Source: DATLFA01 sp035525225 (GTDB lineage Bacteria; Actinomycetota; Acidimicrobiia; Acidimicrobiales; WLNW01). Taken from it: a stretch of 64,000 bases of DNA. The stretch covers positions 1 to 64,000 of the forward strand of contig DATLFA010000061.1 in NCBI GenBank assembly GCA_035525225.1. Reading direction: 5' to 3'. The notes beneath the pieces are model-generated. The model was not told the DNA's origin. It was given only the letters and a program-made list of their open reading frames with translations, and ran no database searches. Made by a program: the position numbers and the translations under genes. This document shows, piece by piece, positions 16,994 to 25,364 of this stretch (the first letter of the stretch is position 1; every line of letters starts with the position of its first letter).

Positions 16994-18574
16994 TCACTGC
17001 CCGTGTTCGTCGAGAAACCGCTCGACTTCGAGTAGGAAACGGGTCCAGGCGGGTTCGTGCTCCAACAGCAGATGGTTGTTGCTGTCGAGCGGGACGAACT
17101 TGCTGTTGGGTATGAGTGCCGCGAGTTGACGACCTTGATCGATCGGAGGCAACTGATCGCCGCGTGCATGCAGGATCAGCGCAGGCACGCTGACCCGCTG
17201 CGCGTCTTCTGTGACATCGATGTGCGCGACTGCGTTGAGGAACTTCGCGGCGTTCTCGGGCGATGTCGTGCGCCTCTGCAGCTCGTTGAACGCGCGCCAC
17301 TGCTCCGTGGTGCCGTCGGGCATGAACCGTGCCGTGAAGACCTGCCGAAACGACGGTTCGTCGGTGCCCCAACCGAGCTCGGCCAGTTGCGGCAACAACT
17401 CGGCTCGGCGCCGTTCTTCATCGGTGCGTCCTCGTTTGACCGGGCCGAAGACGAAACCGCCATAGAGCACGAGGCAGCTCACGCGCTCGGGATGGCGGGC
17501 CGCGAACTTGACCGCCACCGCGGCACCCTGCGAGACGCCAAGCAACGGGAACTTGTCGAGCCCCGCCGCGTCGACCACGGTTTCGAGATCTTCGACCCAA
17601 TGCTCGAGCGAGAACGACTGGCTGTTCCAATCGGAAAGACCGCAGCCGCGCTCGTCGTAGCGCACGAGTCGATGCGTGCCGGCGAGCGCGCGGAGCCAAT
17701 GACGCCACACGATGCTGTCCCAGTCGTAGTCGAGATGGCTCAGCCAGTTGGCTGCCTTGACGAGCGGTGGGCCGGCGCCGATCTCGGCGTACGCAAGCCG
17801 TGTTTTGTCCGCGGTGTAACAGAAGCGGATCTGTTGCGTGGTGTCGAACTCGACTAGCGATCGTCGGGCCGTCTCGACCAGAGGAGCGACCAAGGTCCGA
17901 CGCAACAGCGCGGCCTCGGGCGACGGTGACGCGGCCAGCTCGTTGCGCAGCACTGACTCGAGTGCGTCGTACTGACGGATGGCGGCGGCGTGGTCACCGG
18001 CTGCGACAAAGGCTCGCATCCTGGCCAAATGCGCGCGTTCGTCGGTCGGCTCGATCGCGAGCACGTCGTCCCATCGATCGAGTCGCCGTAGCGCGTCGGC
18101 GTATAGGCGACGCAGTTGCCGCCGAGGCTCGTCGGTCCAGCTGTCGTAGAGGTCGGTCGGGAGGAGGTCGCCTCCACCGTGTTCCGCTACCGCTCGTGCG
18201 AGCAACGACGCGTCGTCGTTTCGCAACGCCAGCGTCACGCACCGTTCGAACTCGAGCGCGTCGACGGTGACTGTGGCGTCGGGGAGCAGAGCAACCGAGT
18301 CACCGCGCAAGACGATCGATGCCGGCCCTACGAGCGCGCGGCGCGCGAAATGCGCTGCTTTGTGCAGCTTTGGCGTGGCGTCGTCGACCATGTCGTCGGG
18401 CCACAACGCGTCGATGACTTGCTCCCGGTGCAATCGATGGCCCGGAGTGAGCGCGAGCAGTTTGACGAGCGATGCCGCGCTACGCCGAGACCAGCTCGTC
18501 GCGTCGACGGCCTGCCCGTTAACAGTTGCTTCGAAGCCGCCGAGCAGGCGGATATGGATGGTCGACGCGCTCAT
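16994..18574 (-). CDS. SARP-type regulator (HTH-BTAD) fused to an alpha/beta hydrolase
   Basis: The protein has 526 residues from an ATG with GAGGA at proper spacing. Residues 1-110 are an OmpR-like winged helix and about 110-235 a BTAD, both very similar to the regulator at 10.8-13.9 kb ('SLVKLLAL', 'HREQVIDALWPD', 'LHKAAHFARRAL'). From about 250 it is an alpha/beta hydrolase with an apparently complete triad: Ser348 in GVSQG, Asp473 in 'HARGD' and His501 in 'NNHLLLE'. The hydrolase may sense or process the inducer. It converges on the ABCG gene with a gap of 17 bases. Confidence 0.92.
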   Translation of the reverse strand: MSASTIHIRLLGGFEATVNGQAVDATSWSRRSAASLVKLLALTPGHRLHREQVIDALWPDDMVDDATPKLHKAAHFARRALVGPASIVLRGDSVALLPDATVTVDALEFERCVTLALRNDDASLLARAVAEHGGGDLLPTDLYDSWTDEPRRQLRRLYADALRRLDRWDDVLAIEPTDERAHLARMRAFVAAGDHAAAIRQYDALESVLRNELAASPSPEAALLRRTLVAPLVETARRSLVEFDTTQQIRFCYTADKTRLAYAEIGAGPPLVKAANWLSHLDYDWDSIVWRHWLRALAGTHRLVRYDERGCGLSDWNSQSFSLEHWVEDLETVVDAAGLDKFPLLGVSQGAAVAVKFAARHPERVSCLVLYGGFVFGPVKRGRTDEERRRAELLPQLAELGWGTDEPSFRQVFTARFMPDGTTEQWRAFNELQRRTTSPENAAKFLNAVAHIDVTEDAQRVSVPALILHARGDQLPPIDQGRQLAALIPNSKFVPLDSNNHLLLEHEPAWTRFLLEVERFLDEHGQ

Positions 18575-18642
18575 CTGCTGTCCTCGTCCGCTCTGATGGT
18601 CACCGTAGCGGTCTCCCACCGAGTCTGCAGGCGACGCAACGA

Positions 18643-19896
18643 TCACGAGGCGACTGCGGCGAACGCGCGTGCGGTGGTGGGCCGCGGGACGCACAACAAA
18701 TGCGACGCGATCTCTGCCGCGTCGAAGCGCGCGCCATCGATGAACGTCGACCGGCGACGCGTCTGGAACCGCATACCCATCGTGTAGCAGCCCGCGAGCG
18801 CGGTCACGCCACGACGTTGGGCGATCTCGCCACGGCGGTCGAACACCGGCAGGTGTAACCATGGATATGACCGCGTGAAGCCGGTGGCCCACACGATGCT
18901 GCGTACGCCCCGCGGACCGAGCTCGATTGCGTTGTCAGTGGGGCCTGCCGTGACCGCTTCGATGATCTCGCGGTCGCGTGCGGGGAGCAGATCGTGGGCC
19001 GCGATGTGGCTGTCGATTCGGCCCAGCAGGCGACGCATCCGTGCGTCGGCACCGGCCAGAGTCGAGCGCAGGTCGTCGCCGAAGCGCAGTCGATCACCCG
19101 TGATCGACTCGAACCGACCCGCGAGCCGCACCCCGATCGCTTGTAGCGTGCCAAGGTCGACCGCCTCGCCGTCTGACCTCCCCGACAGTTGCAGGGACGG
19201 CTCGTGTACCCGCGGATCGGCCGGTGCGTCGAGGCCTCGGTCGAGGTCGCCCATCCGCTCGAGCCAACCCAGGATGTCGACGCCGCGGTAGCTGCGGGGG
19301 ACGCGAGTGTGGTTGCCCACGGCAATGACCACGTCGCGGCCGGCTCGCTGCAACTCGTCGGCGATCTGCACGCCCGACGCGGATGCACCGACGACGAGCA
19401 CCGATCCATCGGGTACCTGCGCGGGATTGCGATACCGATCCGACGTGAGTTGCACGACGTGATGGGGGAGTGAGGCAGCCCCGTGGGGCACGCGCGGCTG
19501 ATCGCACCAACCGGTGGCGATCACGATGTTGTCGCTGCGCAGCGTGTCGTGGTCGGTGACGACGCGGTAGCGAGAATCGGGCCGGGTGACGGATTCGACG
19601 GTGGTCCGTGTCTCGACCGGTAGCGCGAAGTCGGTGGCATAGTGCTCGAGGCGTTCTGCGAGCTCCGTCGCCGCCATGAAGCCGTTGGGATCACCGCCCT
19701 GGTATGACCGCCCGGGGAGACGGCTCATCCAGTTCGGCGTGAGGGTTCGCAGCGAATCCCAGCGCTGGTGGCGCCACCGATGGGCGATGTCGCCACGATC
19801 GACCACGACGTGGTCGTGGCCATTGGCCGTGAGATGCCACGACAACGCCAGGCCGGCTTGGCCGGCGCCGATGATGATCGTTCGTACGTCTCGCAT
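18643..19896 (-). CDS. flavin-containing monooxygenase-like NAD(P)/FAD oxidoreductase
   Basis: The protein has 417 residues. Two Rossmann sites are visible, FAD 'IIIGAGQAGLALSWHL' at the N-terminus and NADPH 'VLVVGASASGVQIADEL' in the middle, plus the late 'VWATGFT' motif. This is the CzcO/FMO-like layout. It probably oxygenates a small molecule or acts as a quinone or disulfide oxidoreductase. It lies 68 bases upstream of the SARP-hydrolase gene in the same direction, mirroring the other SARP gene and its flavoprotein. Confidence 0.87.
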   Translation of the reverse strand: MRDVRTIIIGAGQAGLALSWHLTANGHDHVVVDRGDIAHRWRHQRWDSLRTLTPNWMSRLPGRSYQGGDPNGFMAATELAERLEHYATDFALPVETRTTVESVTRPDSRYRVVTDHDTLRSDNIVIATGWCDQPRVPHGAASLPHHVVQLTSDRYRNPAQVPDGSVLVVGASASGVQIADELQRAGRDVVIAVGNHTRVPRSYRGVDILGWLERMGDLDRGLDAPADPRVHEPSLQLSGRSDGEAVDLGTLQAIGVRLAGRFESITGDRLRFGDDLRSTLAGADARMRRLLGRIDSHIAAHDLLPARDREIIEAVTAGPTDNAIELGPRGVRSIVWATGFTRSYPWLHLPVFDRRGEIAQRRGVTALAGCYTMGMRFQTRRRSTFIDGARFDAAEIASHLLCVPRPTTARAFAAVAS

Positions 19897-19970
19897 TGTT
19901 CGCTCCTTTGCCGCGCGCGTGCCGGCCGCGGTCGCGCGGCCGGCACGCTGTAGCGGCGGTCAGGCGGTGG

Positions 19971-20537
19971 TCAGGCGGCGGTCACGTCGACCGCGACAGG
20001 CACCTGATTGGTGATGATGTCGAACACCGCCGAGCGCGCCTGCGACTGCGCGACGAGCTCGCGGATCTTGTCGGGGCTGGCGTCGGCGTCGATGCGGAAG
20101 CTCACACGGATCTGCTGGTAGCCGTTGCGTACCTCGCGCGACAGGCCGAAAATGCCCTGCAGGTCGATGTCGCCTTCGACGGTGGACTCAACCGAGTGCA
20201 GCGTCACGCCGCGGGCGGCGGCGATGTTGGCCAGCCCGGCAGTAAGGCAGCCGGCCAGGCCGACGAGCATGAACTCGACCGGTGCGGGTCCGTTGTCCTT
20301 GCCGGTGAGCACAACAGGATGGTCGGCGTCGAAGTCCCACGTGTTCATGTGGGCCATTTCTTGACCGGCGCCGTAGAAGCTGCTGATCGAGCTGCGGCTG
20401 TGGGTGCCGCTCATCCATGTATTCGTCGCGCGGAATTGGAACCGCGCGAGATCGCGCTGCTCACCCACTGCATTGATGGTGGCGAAGAGCGTGGCGGTGT
20501 CGACGCCATTGCGGACGGGGGATTCGGTGGTGGTCAT
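19971..20537 (-). CDS. OsmC family peroxiredoxin-like protein
   Basis: The protein has 188 residues. The region 'GPAPVEFMLVGLAGCLTAGLANIAAARG' holds the conserved cysteine helix of the OsmC fold. Earlier residues form the beta-rich half with a His-containing loop ('NTWDFDADHPVVLTGKDNG'). OsmC/Ohr proteins reduce hydroperoxides. Only the one conserved Cys is obvious, so peroxidase activity is not assured. The ATG at 20537 is preceded by AAAGGA at a long spacing. It lies in the same direction as the FMO-like gene. Confidence 0.85.
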   Translation of the reverse strand: MTTTESPVRNGVDTATLFATINAVGEQRDLARFQFRATNTWMSGTHSRSSISSFYGAGQEMAHMNTWDFDADHPVVLTGKDNGPAPVEFMLVGLAGCLTAGLANIAAARGVTLHSVESTVEGDIDLQGIFGLSREVRNGYQQIRVSFRIDADASPDKIRELVAQSQARSAVFDIITNQVPVAVDVTAA

Positions 20538-20747
20538 GGTGGTCGTTGTCCTTTGTTCTCGGTCCATTCGGCCGGTGGGAGCAACGTACGAAGCGCGACT
20601 TCCCGCGACCTTCTCGTCAACCTTCCCCCTTGGCTGCGCGGGGGAAGAAACGTTCAGGATGTCGTGAAGACGGACTCCGCCCCGCCGCAAGTAGGGTGCA
20701 GCCAACGCGTAACTCGAGTCGAACCGGCTGAACCAAGGAGATCGAAC

Positions 20748-21101
20748 ATGGGCGCACCCACTGTCGCCGAGATTCTGCATCTGGCGAACGGAGTTGCACC
20801 CGATGAACGTGACCGCGTGACCTCCGTGTTGAGGCGTCTCGATGAGCGACTGCGCTCGTTTCCCGAAGGATCGGTGGAACTGCAACTGAGCGTGAAAGAA
20901 CGCGACACTCCGAGCCAGCGGACCACTCTCGAAGGGTGGATCACGGCTGCCGGTCAACCGCGGCTTCGGCTCGTCGCTACGTCCAATCACAGTGAACTGG
21001 ACGCGGCGCTGGCCGAGGTACGAGATGACCTCGTGCGTCAGATCACCGACGCCAAGAATCGCAGCGAGCCGCGTAACAACCGCGCTCGTCGCGAGACGTA
21101 A
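20748..21101 (+). CDS. HPF/RaiA-like ribosome-associated protein
   Basis: The protein has 117 residues from an ATG with AAGGAG seven bases upstream. The core 'VELQLSVKERDTPSQRTTLEGWITAAGQPRLRLVATS' and the helix 'ALAEVRDDLVRQITDAKNR' match the beta-alpha fold of the S30AE (hibernation factor) N-domain. The C-terminal dimerisation domain of long HPFs is absent. Binding to the small ribosomal subunit under stress is the family role. It is followed after 8 bases by an aeRF1-like gene, which suggests a ribosome-inactivation or rescue unit. Confidence 0.75.
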   Translation: MGAPTVAEILHLANGVAPDERDRVTSVLRRLDERLRSFPEGSVELQLSVKERDTPSQRTTLEGWITAAGQPRLRLVATSNHSELDAALAEVRDDLVRQITDAKNRSEPRNNRARRET

Positions 21102-21109
21102 GCCGTCCT

Positions 21110-22279
21110 ATGAACGACGCAACCGTCCGAACCGACGGATCCGACTCATTCGGGCGACACGAACTGGGTGAGCTCGCCGTGGTGGAGTCATTCCCGTGCG
21201 TTTCGCTGTATCTGCCGACGCACCGCGCCGGCGCTGACGTCGGGCAGGACCCTGTCCGACTGCGCAATCTCTTGGCGACTGCCGAACGAGAGCTGGCATC
21301 ACTGGACACGGATCGCCGAGACGTCGACGAGCTGTTGATGCCCGCGCGCAATCTCTTGGACGATCCTGACTTCTGGCGCTTTCAGGCCGATGGCCTCGCG
21401 TTGTTCCTCGCGCCCGGTGTATTTCGCCTCTTCCGCGCTGTCCTCGCGTTCGACGAGTTGGCAGTGGTATCGACGCAATTCCATGTCCGCCCGCTGCTCC
21501 CACTCCTCAGTGGTGACGAAGCCTTTTGGTTGCTCGCGCTCAGCCAGAACGTGGTGCGGCTGTTTCACTGCAGCCGGCACACCATCACCCCGACCGACAC
21601 CGGAGACACGCCGACGAGCATCGCGGAAGCGCTGGCTCACGAGGACCCCGAGAAGCAGCTCCAGGTTCGTTCGTCAGGAGCGACGGGCACCGGCCAATTC
21701 CACGGACACGGTGGGGGCGGCGAAGCGGACAAGGCCGAACTCGAGCGATACTTCCGGGCCGTTGACCGAGGCCTCGCCGGGATTCTCGACGCGGACGCAC
21801 CGCTGATAGTCGCCAGCGTCGGATATTACGGCCCGATCTATCGCAGTGTGAGTGCCCATCCCCACATCGTCGAAGACGTCGTGGCTGGCAGCCCTGACGA
21901 ACTGAGCGCGAACGAACTGCACGCAAGAGCGTGGCCGTTGATCGAGCGTGAGTTCGACGCGAGGCGCGAACGCCTGCAAGACCGCTATGCCCAGAACCGG
22001 GCGAACGATCGCACCGCGGAAGGGCTCGCCGATGTACGCGCGGCCGCCACCGAGGGTCGCATCGCGATGCTCCTCGTGCCGCGCGCCGAGCATCGATGGG
22101 CCACGACTGGTGACTACGCGGCGCCGCGCGAGCCGCGTCATCCGGGCGACTTGGATCTACTGAACGACATCGCTCTGCGCGTGCTCCGCACTGGCGGCGA
22201 AGTGGTGGTCGTTGCCGACGACGAGATGCCAGGCGGCGTCGTCATCGCGGCGATTCTGCGCTTTGCGCAGTCGGGGTAG
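21110..22279 (+). CDS. bacterial archaeo-eukaryotic release factor-like protein (baeRF family)
   Basis: The protein has 389 residues. The N-terminus ('VVESFPCVSLYLPTHRAGADVGQDPVRLRNLL') and the segment 'PLLPLLSGDEAFWLLALSQNVVRLFHCSR' are hallmarks of the bacterial relatives of eukaryotic eRF1. A central Gly/His-rich stretch (FHGHGGGGEADK) occupies the position comparable to the eRF1 GGQ loop, but no GGQ itself is visible. The C-terminal half contains 'PLIVASVGYYGPIYRSVS' and ends in a Rossmann-like segment. The family is proposed to act in ribosome rescue or stress. It forms a two-gene unit with the HPF-like gene. Confidence 0.82.
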   Translation: MNDATVRTDGSDSFGRHELGELAVVESFPCVSLYLPTHRAGADVGQDPVRLRNLLATAERELASLDTDRRDVDELLMPARNLLDDPDFWRFQADGLALFLAPGVFRLFRAVLAFDELAVVSTQFHVRPLLPLLSGDEAFWLLALSQNVVRLFHCSRHTITPTDTGDTPTSIAEALAHEDPEKQLQVRSSGATGTGQFHGHGGGGEADKAELERYFRAVDRGLAGILDADAPLIVASVGYYGPIYRSVSAHPHIVEDVVAGSPDELSANELHARAWPLIEREFDARRERLQDRYAQNRANDRTAEGLADVRAAATEGRIAMLLVPRAEHRWATTGDYAAPREPRHPGDLDLLNDIALRVLRTGGEVVVVADDEMPGGVVIAAILRFAQSG

Positions 22280-22306
22280 TCGCCATCTGTGTGATAGATC
22301 CGGCGC

Positions 22307-22765
22307 TCAACGGCGGCTGGCGCTGAGGATGACGCATTCGTACGATCCGGACGGCACCTTCACCTCCACGCGTTCGCCGATGCGTCTGCTGAGCAGCGCG
22401 CGGCCCAGAGGCGATTCGGCGGAGATGCGTTGATCTTCGAATGCAGCCTCAGCTGCATGGACGACGATGTAGGCCTCTTCCGCACCGTCGTCGAGTCGGA
22501 TCGTGACGGTGTCGCCGAGTTCGACCACATGAGGATCGTCGGGCCCATCCTCGACCGTGGTGGCCGACTGCAGCAGTGAACGGAGCCGACCTATCTCCTG
22601 CGCCGTGCGCTGGTAGTCGAGGACCATCTCCTCGGTCCGTTCCGGGTCTTCGACTGCGTCCTGAAGGTTGTCGATGGTGCTCTCCAGATTGCGGATGCGC
22701 TCTTCGAGGAGACGGCGGCCGTCCTCGGTGAGCTGGGCCTGGCCGGACGATTGGTCGTTTGTCAT
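22307..22765 (-). CDS. GreA/GreB-like transcription factor with a non-canonical coiled-coil tip
   Basis: The protein has 152 residues. An N-terminal coiled coil of about 75 residues is followed by an FKBP-like C-domain with the Gre signature 'ISAESPLGRALLSRRIGERVEV'. The acidic DLSENAEY tip that stimulates RNA cleavage in GreA is not present; the loop reads 'EDPERTEEMV'. It may be an anti-cleavage or regulatory paralog acting in the RNA polymerase secondary channel. It overlaps the slipin gene by ATGA. Confidence 0.8.
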   Translation of the reverse strand: MTNDQSSGQAQLTEDGRRLLEERIRNLESTIDNLQDAVEDPERTEEMVLDYQRTAQEIGRLRSLLQSATTVEDGPDDPHVVELGDTVTIRLDDGAEEAYIVVHAAEAAFEDQRISAESPLGRALLSRRIGERVEVKVPSGSYECVILSASRR

Positions 22766-23556
22766 CGAAGCCCCTCTTGATTGTCAGCCGGAGCGGCGAC
22801 GGCCGCACGGAAGTTGTCGGCGAATCGCAGCAGTTCGACGGGCACCGGGAAGATGAGCGTCGAGTTCCGCTCGGCCGCAACTTCGACCATCGTCGACAGC
22901 ATGCGCAGATTCATCGCACCGGGACTGGCCGCCAACTCGTCGGCGGCCCGACGCAAAGAGGCGGAGGCTTCTTCTTCGCCGATGGCGTGGATCACCTTTG
23001 CTCGCCGATCGCGTTCGGCTTCGGCCTGGCGACCCATGGCGCGGCGCATGCCTTCGGGCAACTCGACGTCTTTGACCTCGACATTGGTGACCTTGACGCC
23101 CCACGGGTTGGTGAGGTCGTCGATGATCTGCTGCAGCCGCTGGTTGATCTCGTCGCGTTTGCCGAGGAGGTCATCGAGCTCGACTTGGCCGAGGATGCTG
23201 CGAAGGGTCGTCTGCGCGACCTGCGACGTGGCGTACTTGTAGTTCTGGATCGCGACGACAGCACGCACCGGGTCGACCACGTTGAAGTAGGTCACCGCGT
23301 TCACCCGCAAGGTGACGTTGTCCTTCGTGATCACGTCTTGGGGCGGGATGTCGGAGGTGACTGTCTGCAGGTTGACCTTCACCATACGGTCGATGATCGG
23401 CACGATGAAGAATAGCCCAGGGCCCTTTGCGCCGATGACGCGGCCGAGACGGAAGATGACACCCCGTTCGTACTCGGCGACGATCCGAATCGCGGTGACG
23501 AGAACGATCAGCGCCAGAACGATCACGGCGACTAGGCCGATGAGTAGTGCATTCAT
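22762..23556 (-). CDS. slipin / SPFH-band 7 membrane protein
   Basis: The protein has 264 residues: an N-terminal membrane helix ('LLIGLVAVIVLALIVLVTAI'), then a band 7 domain ('EYERGVIFRLGRVIGAKGPGLFF...PPQDVITKDNVTLRVNAV') and a helical tail ending near 'STLIFPVPVELL'. Slipins form ring-like membrane scaffolds and pair with NfeD proteases. Here the NfeD gene lies directly upstream and overlaps it by ATGA, the usual stomatin-operon arrangement. Confidence 0.93.
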   Translation of the reverse strand: MNALLIGLVAVIVLALIVLVTAIRIVAEYERGVIFRLGRVIGAKGPGLFFIVPIIDRMVKVNLQTVTSDIPPQDVITKDNVTLRVNAVTYFNVVDPVRAVVAIQNYKYATSQVAQTTLRSILGQVELDDLLGKRDEINQRLQQIIDDLTNPWGVKVTNVEVKDVELPEGMRRAMGRQAEAERDRRAKVIHAIGEEEASASLRRAADELAASPGAMNLRMLSTMVEVAAERNSTLIFPVPVELLRFADNFRAAVAAPADNQEGLR

Positions 23557-24950
23557 GAGGTTTCCTCATTTGGGTTGTGGATTTCGTTGTCTTCGGTCGT
23601 CGCGCGCTCGACTCGCTCGACGACGAGCTCCAGATCTTCGACCGCGCGAACTCGCACGATGTCGCCTTCGGCAAGTGCTCCCTCGGGCAACCGTGCCCGC
23701 CACCAGCTGCCCTCTATGAAGGCCTGCGGGTGACCGGTTGCGACGCGGATCGTCCCGGTTTGTCCGATCATTGCGCCGGCACCGGTGAGTGTGGATGGTT
23801 TGGCGCGCGTGCGCAGGGCGAGACGTCCCGCGAACGCGCACAACGCCGCGGTCGCGATGGCGATGGGGAGCACGGCGGCGAGACTGACTTCGAGTCCGGG
23901 TGCATCGTCGACGAGGAACACGCCACCGAGCGCAAACATGATGGCACCACCGGCCGCGGCGATACCCAACCCCGGGGAGAAGATTTCGGCGACGAAGAGC
24001 ATGGCCCCGAGTACCACGAAGACGATGCCCACCGCGTTTATCGGCAACACCGCCAACCCGACGAACGCGAGCACGAAACCGGCCGCGGCGATGATGCCAC
24101 CGGCGCCCAGCCCTGGCGTCGCCAACTCGTAGACGAGCCCCAGTGTTGCGAGCGACAGGAGCAAGAACGCCAGATTCGGATCCGCGAGGAACTGCTGGAT
24201 CCGGCGGAACAGGCCCATGTCGAACGATTCGACTTCGGCGCCGGCTGTTTGCAGCACTACCGCGGCGGAGTCCGGTCCAATGCGCACGGTGCGACTGTCG
24301 ATCTGCCTGAGGAGTTCGTCGGTGGTGCCCGCCAGCACGTCGACCGCGCCGATGCGTTGGGCTTCGTCGGCGGAGATGGATCGCGCGGTGCGCACCGCGT
24401 CGATCGCGAACTCGACGTTGCGACCGCGCAGCCGGGCCAGCGACTCGGCGTACGCGGCGGCGTCGTTGGTGGCTTTGGCTTCGAGATCGTCACCACTGCC
24501 GCTGATCGGCGTGGCGGCACCGATTGCGGTCCCCGGAGCCATGGCGGCAATGTGCGCGGCGAACGTGATGATGGCGCCTGCGGATGCAGCACGCGCTCCT
24601 GCCGGCGACACGTACGCGATGACGGGAACCTTCGAGTCGAGAATGTCTTGGACGATGTCGCGCATCGATGAGTCGAGGCCGCCAGGTGTATCGATTTCGA
24701 GGATCAGTGCCCCATAGTCCTCGCGCTCGGCGCGCGAAATGGCGTCGTCGATATGGGCAGCCATCACCGGGGTGATCGCGCCGTCGACCTTTGCGGTGAG
24801 CACTCGCGAGCCTGTTTGCGCCGCGGCGGGCGCCGATAGCACGATCGAGAACAACGAGGCCGCGATGAAGAATGCGGGTGCGAGCCGGGCGATCGTTCGT
24901 ACGCGTCGTAGGAGCCGAACGGCAAGGTAATGGGGAACTTGGTGCGTCAC
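23553..24950 (-). CDS. NfeD-type membrane serine protease (full-length, ClpP-like plus NfeD domain)
   Basis: The protein has 465 residues from a GTG. A signal peptide ('FFIAASLFSIVLSAPAAAQ') leads to a ClpP-class domain with the catalytic Ser in 'ARAASAGAIITFAAH' and a candidate Lys in 'EAKATNDAAAYAES'. Five to six membrane helices follow, then a C-terminal NfeD OB-fold ('MIGQTGTIRVA...RVRAVEDLELVVERV'). It is a full-length NfeD1b-type protease, predicted to cleave stomatin-family tails and other membrane targets. It is first in an NfeD-slipin-Gre-like operon with 4-base overlaps. Confidence 0.92.
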   Translation of the reverse strand: MTHQVPHYLAVRLLRRVRTIARLAPAFFIAASLFSIVLSAPAAAQTGSRVLTAKVDGAITPVMAAHIDDAISRAEREDYGALILEIDTPGGLDSSMRDIVQDILDSKVPVIAYVSPAGARAASAGAIITFAAHIAAMAPGTAIGAATPISGSGDDLEAKATNDAAAYAESLARLRGRNVEFAIDAVRTARSISADEAQRIGAVDVLAGTTDELLRQIDSRTVRIGPDSAAVVLQTAGAEVESFDMGLFRRIQQFLADPNLAFLLLSLATLGLVYELATPGLGAGGIIAAAGFVLAFVGLAVLPINAVGIVFVVLGAMLFVAEIFSPGLGIAAAGGAIMFALGGVFLVDDAPGLEVSLAAVLPIAIATAALCAFAGRLALRTRAKPSTLTGAGAMIGQTGTIRVATGHPQAFIEGSWWRARLPEGALAEGDIVRVRAVEDLELVVERVERATTEDNEIHNPNEETS

Positions 24951-25364
24951 GTGTCTGGTCGATTCTCATCCCGGACGCGGCCGGGGCACTTTTGCCGACC
25001 AGGCTTCCCGGCGCCCGATCGTCACCCTACTGCGTCGCCGAGGGAAGCCCCCCCCGGTTTCTTGTATCGCTCATCGGTCCACACCGAGTCGGTGACGTTG
25101 ATCGCGACGAGCCCGCCGCGCTGGCGCAGTATCCACTCGCCTATCCGCAGTACTTCGGAGTTCGTCGTCACGACCCCGGCTAGCACTACTCGCCACGCGA
25201 CACGGGCAGACGATGTTGCGCACGACCGTCAGCGTTTGACGAGCGCAGGAGTGGATCCCTAGTCTCGGCGAAATATTCAGCAGAAATTCGATATATCGGA
25301 TCATGACCCCGCCCCGAATCGACTCGACCCAATACGCCAGCGAGCCGTTCGACGCCGGTCAGCC
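24951..25364. other. intergenic region between nfeD and the IclR gene
   Basis: These 414 bases separate two divergent genes. The part nearest the IclR gene (about 25265-25310) is the most AT-rich stretch nearby and is the likely promoter zone. A small minus-strand reading frame (25022-25171) is described separately. No repeats, hairpins or RNA genes were recognised. Confidence 0.5.
25022..25171 (-). CDS. possible small protein (49 aa)
   Basis: This frame starts at a GTG (25171) and ends at TGA (25022-25024). It encodes a peptide beginning MTTNSEVLRIGEWILRQRGG and continuing VAINVTDSVWTDERYK, which looks like real protein (hydrophobic helix, then a strand). No good Shine-Dalgarno is present and no family was recognised. 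It could be the tail of a lost gene. Confidence 0.25.
   Translation of the reverse strand: MTTNSEVLRIGEWILRQRGGLVAINVTDSVWTDERYKKPGGASLGDAVG

Noticed and set aside
10785..20537. A classical secondary-metabolite biosynthetic cluster around the SARP regulators
   Set aside because: No polyketide synthase, NRPS, terpene cyclase, RiPP precursor or similar core enzyme was found; only regulators, flavoenzymes, a transporter and OsmC.
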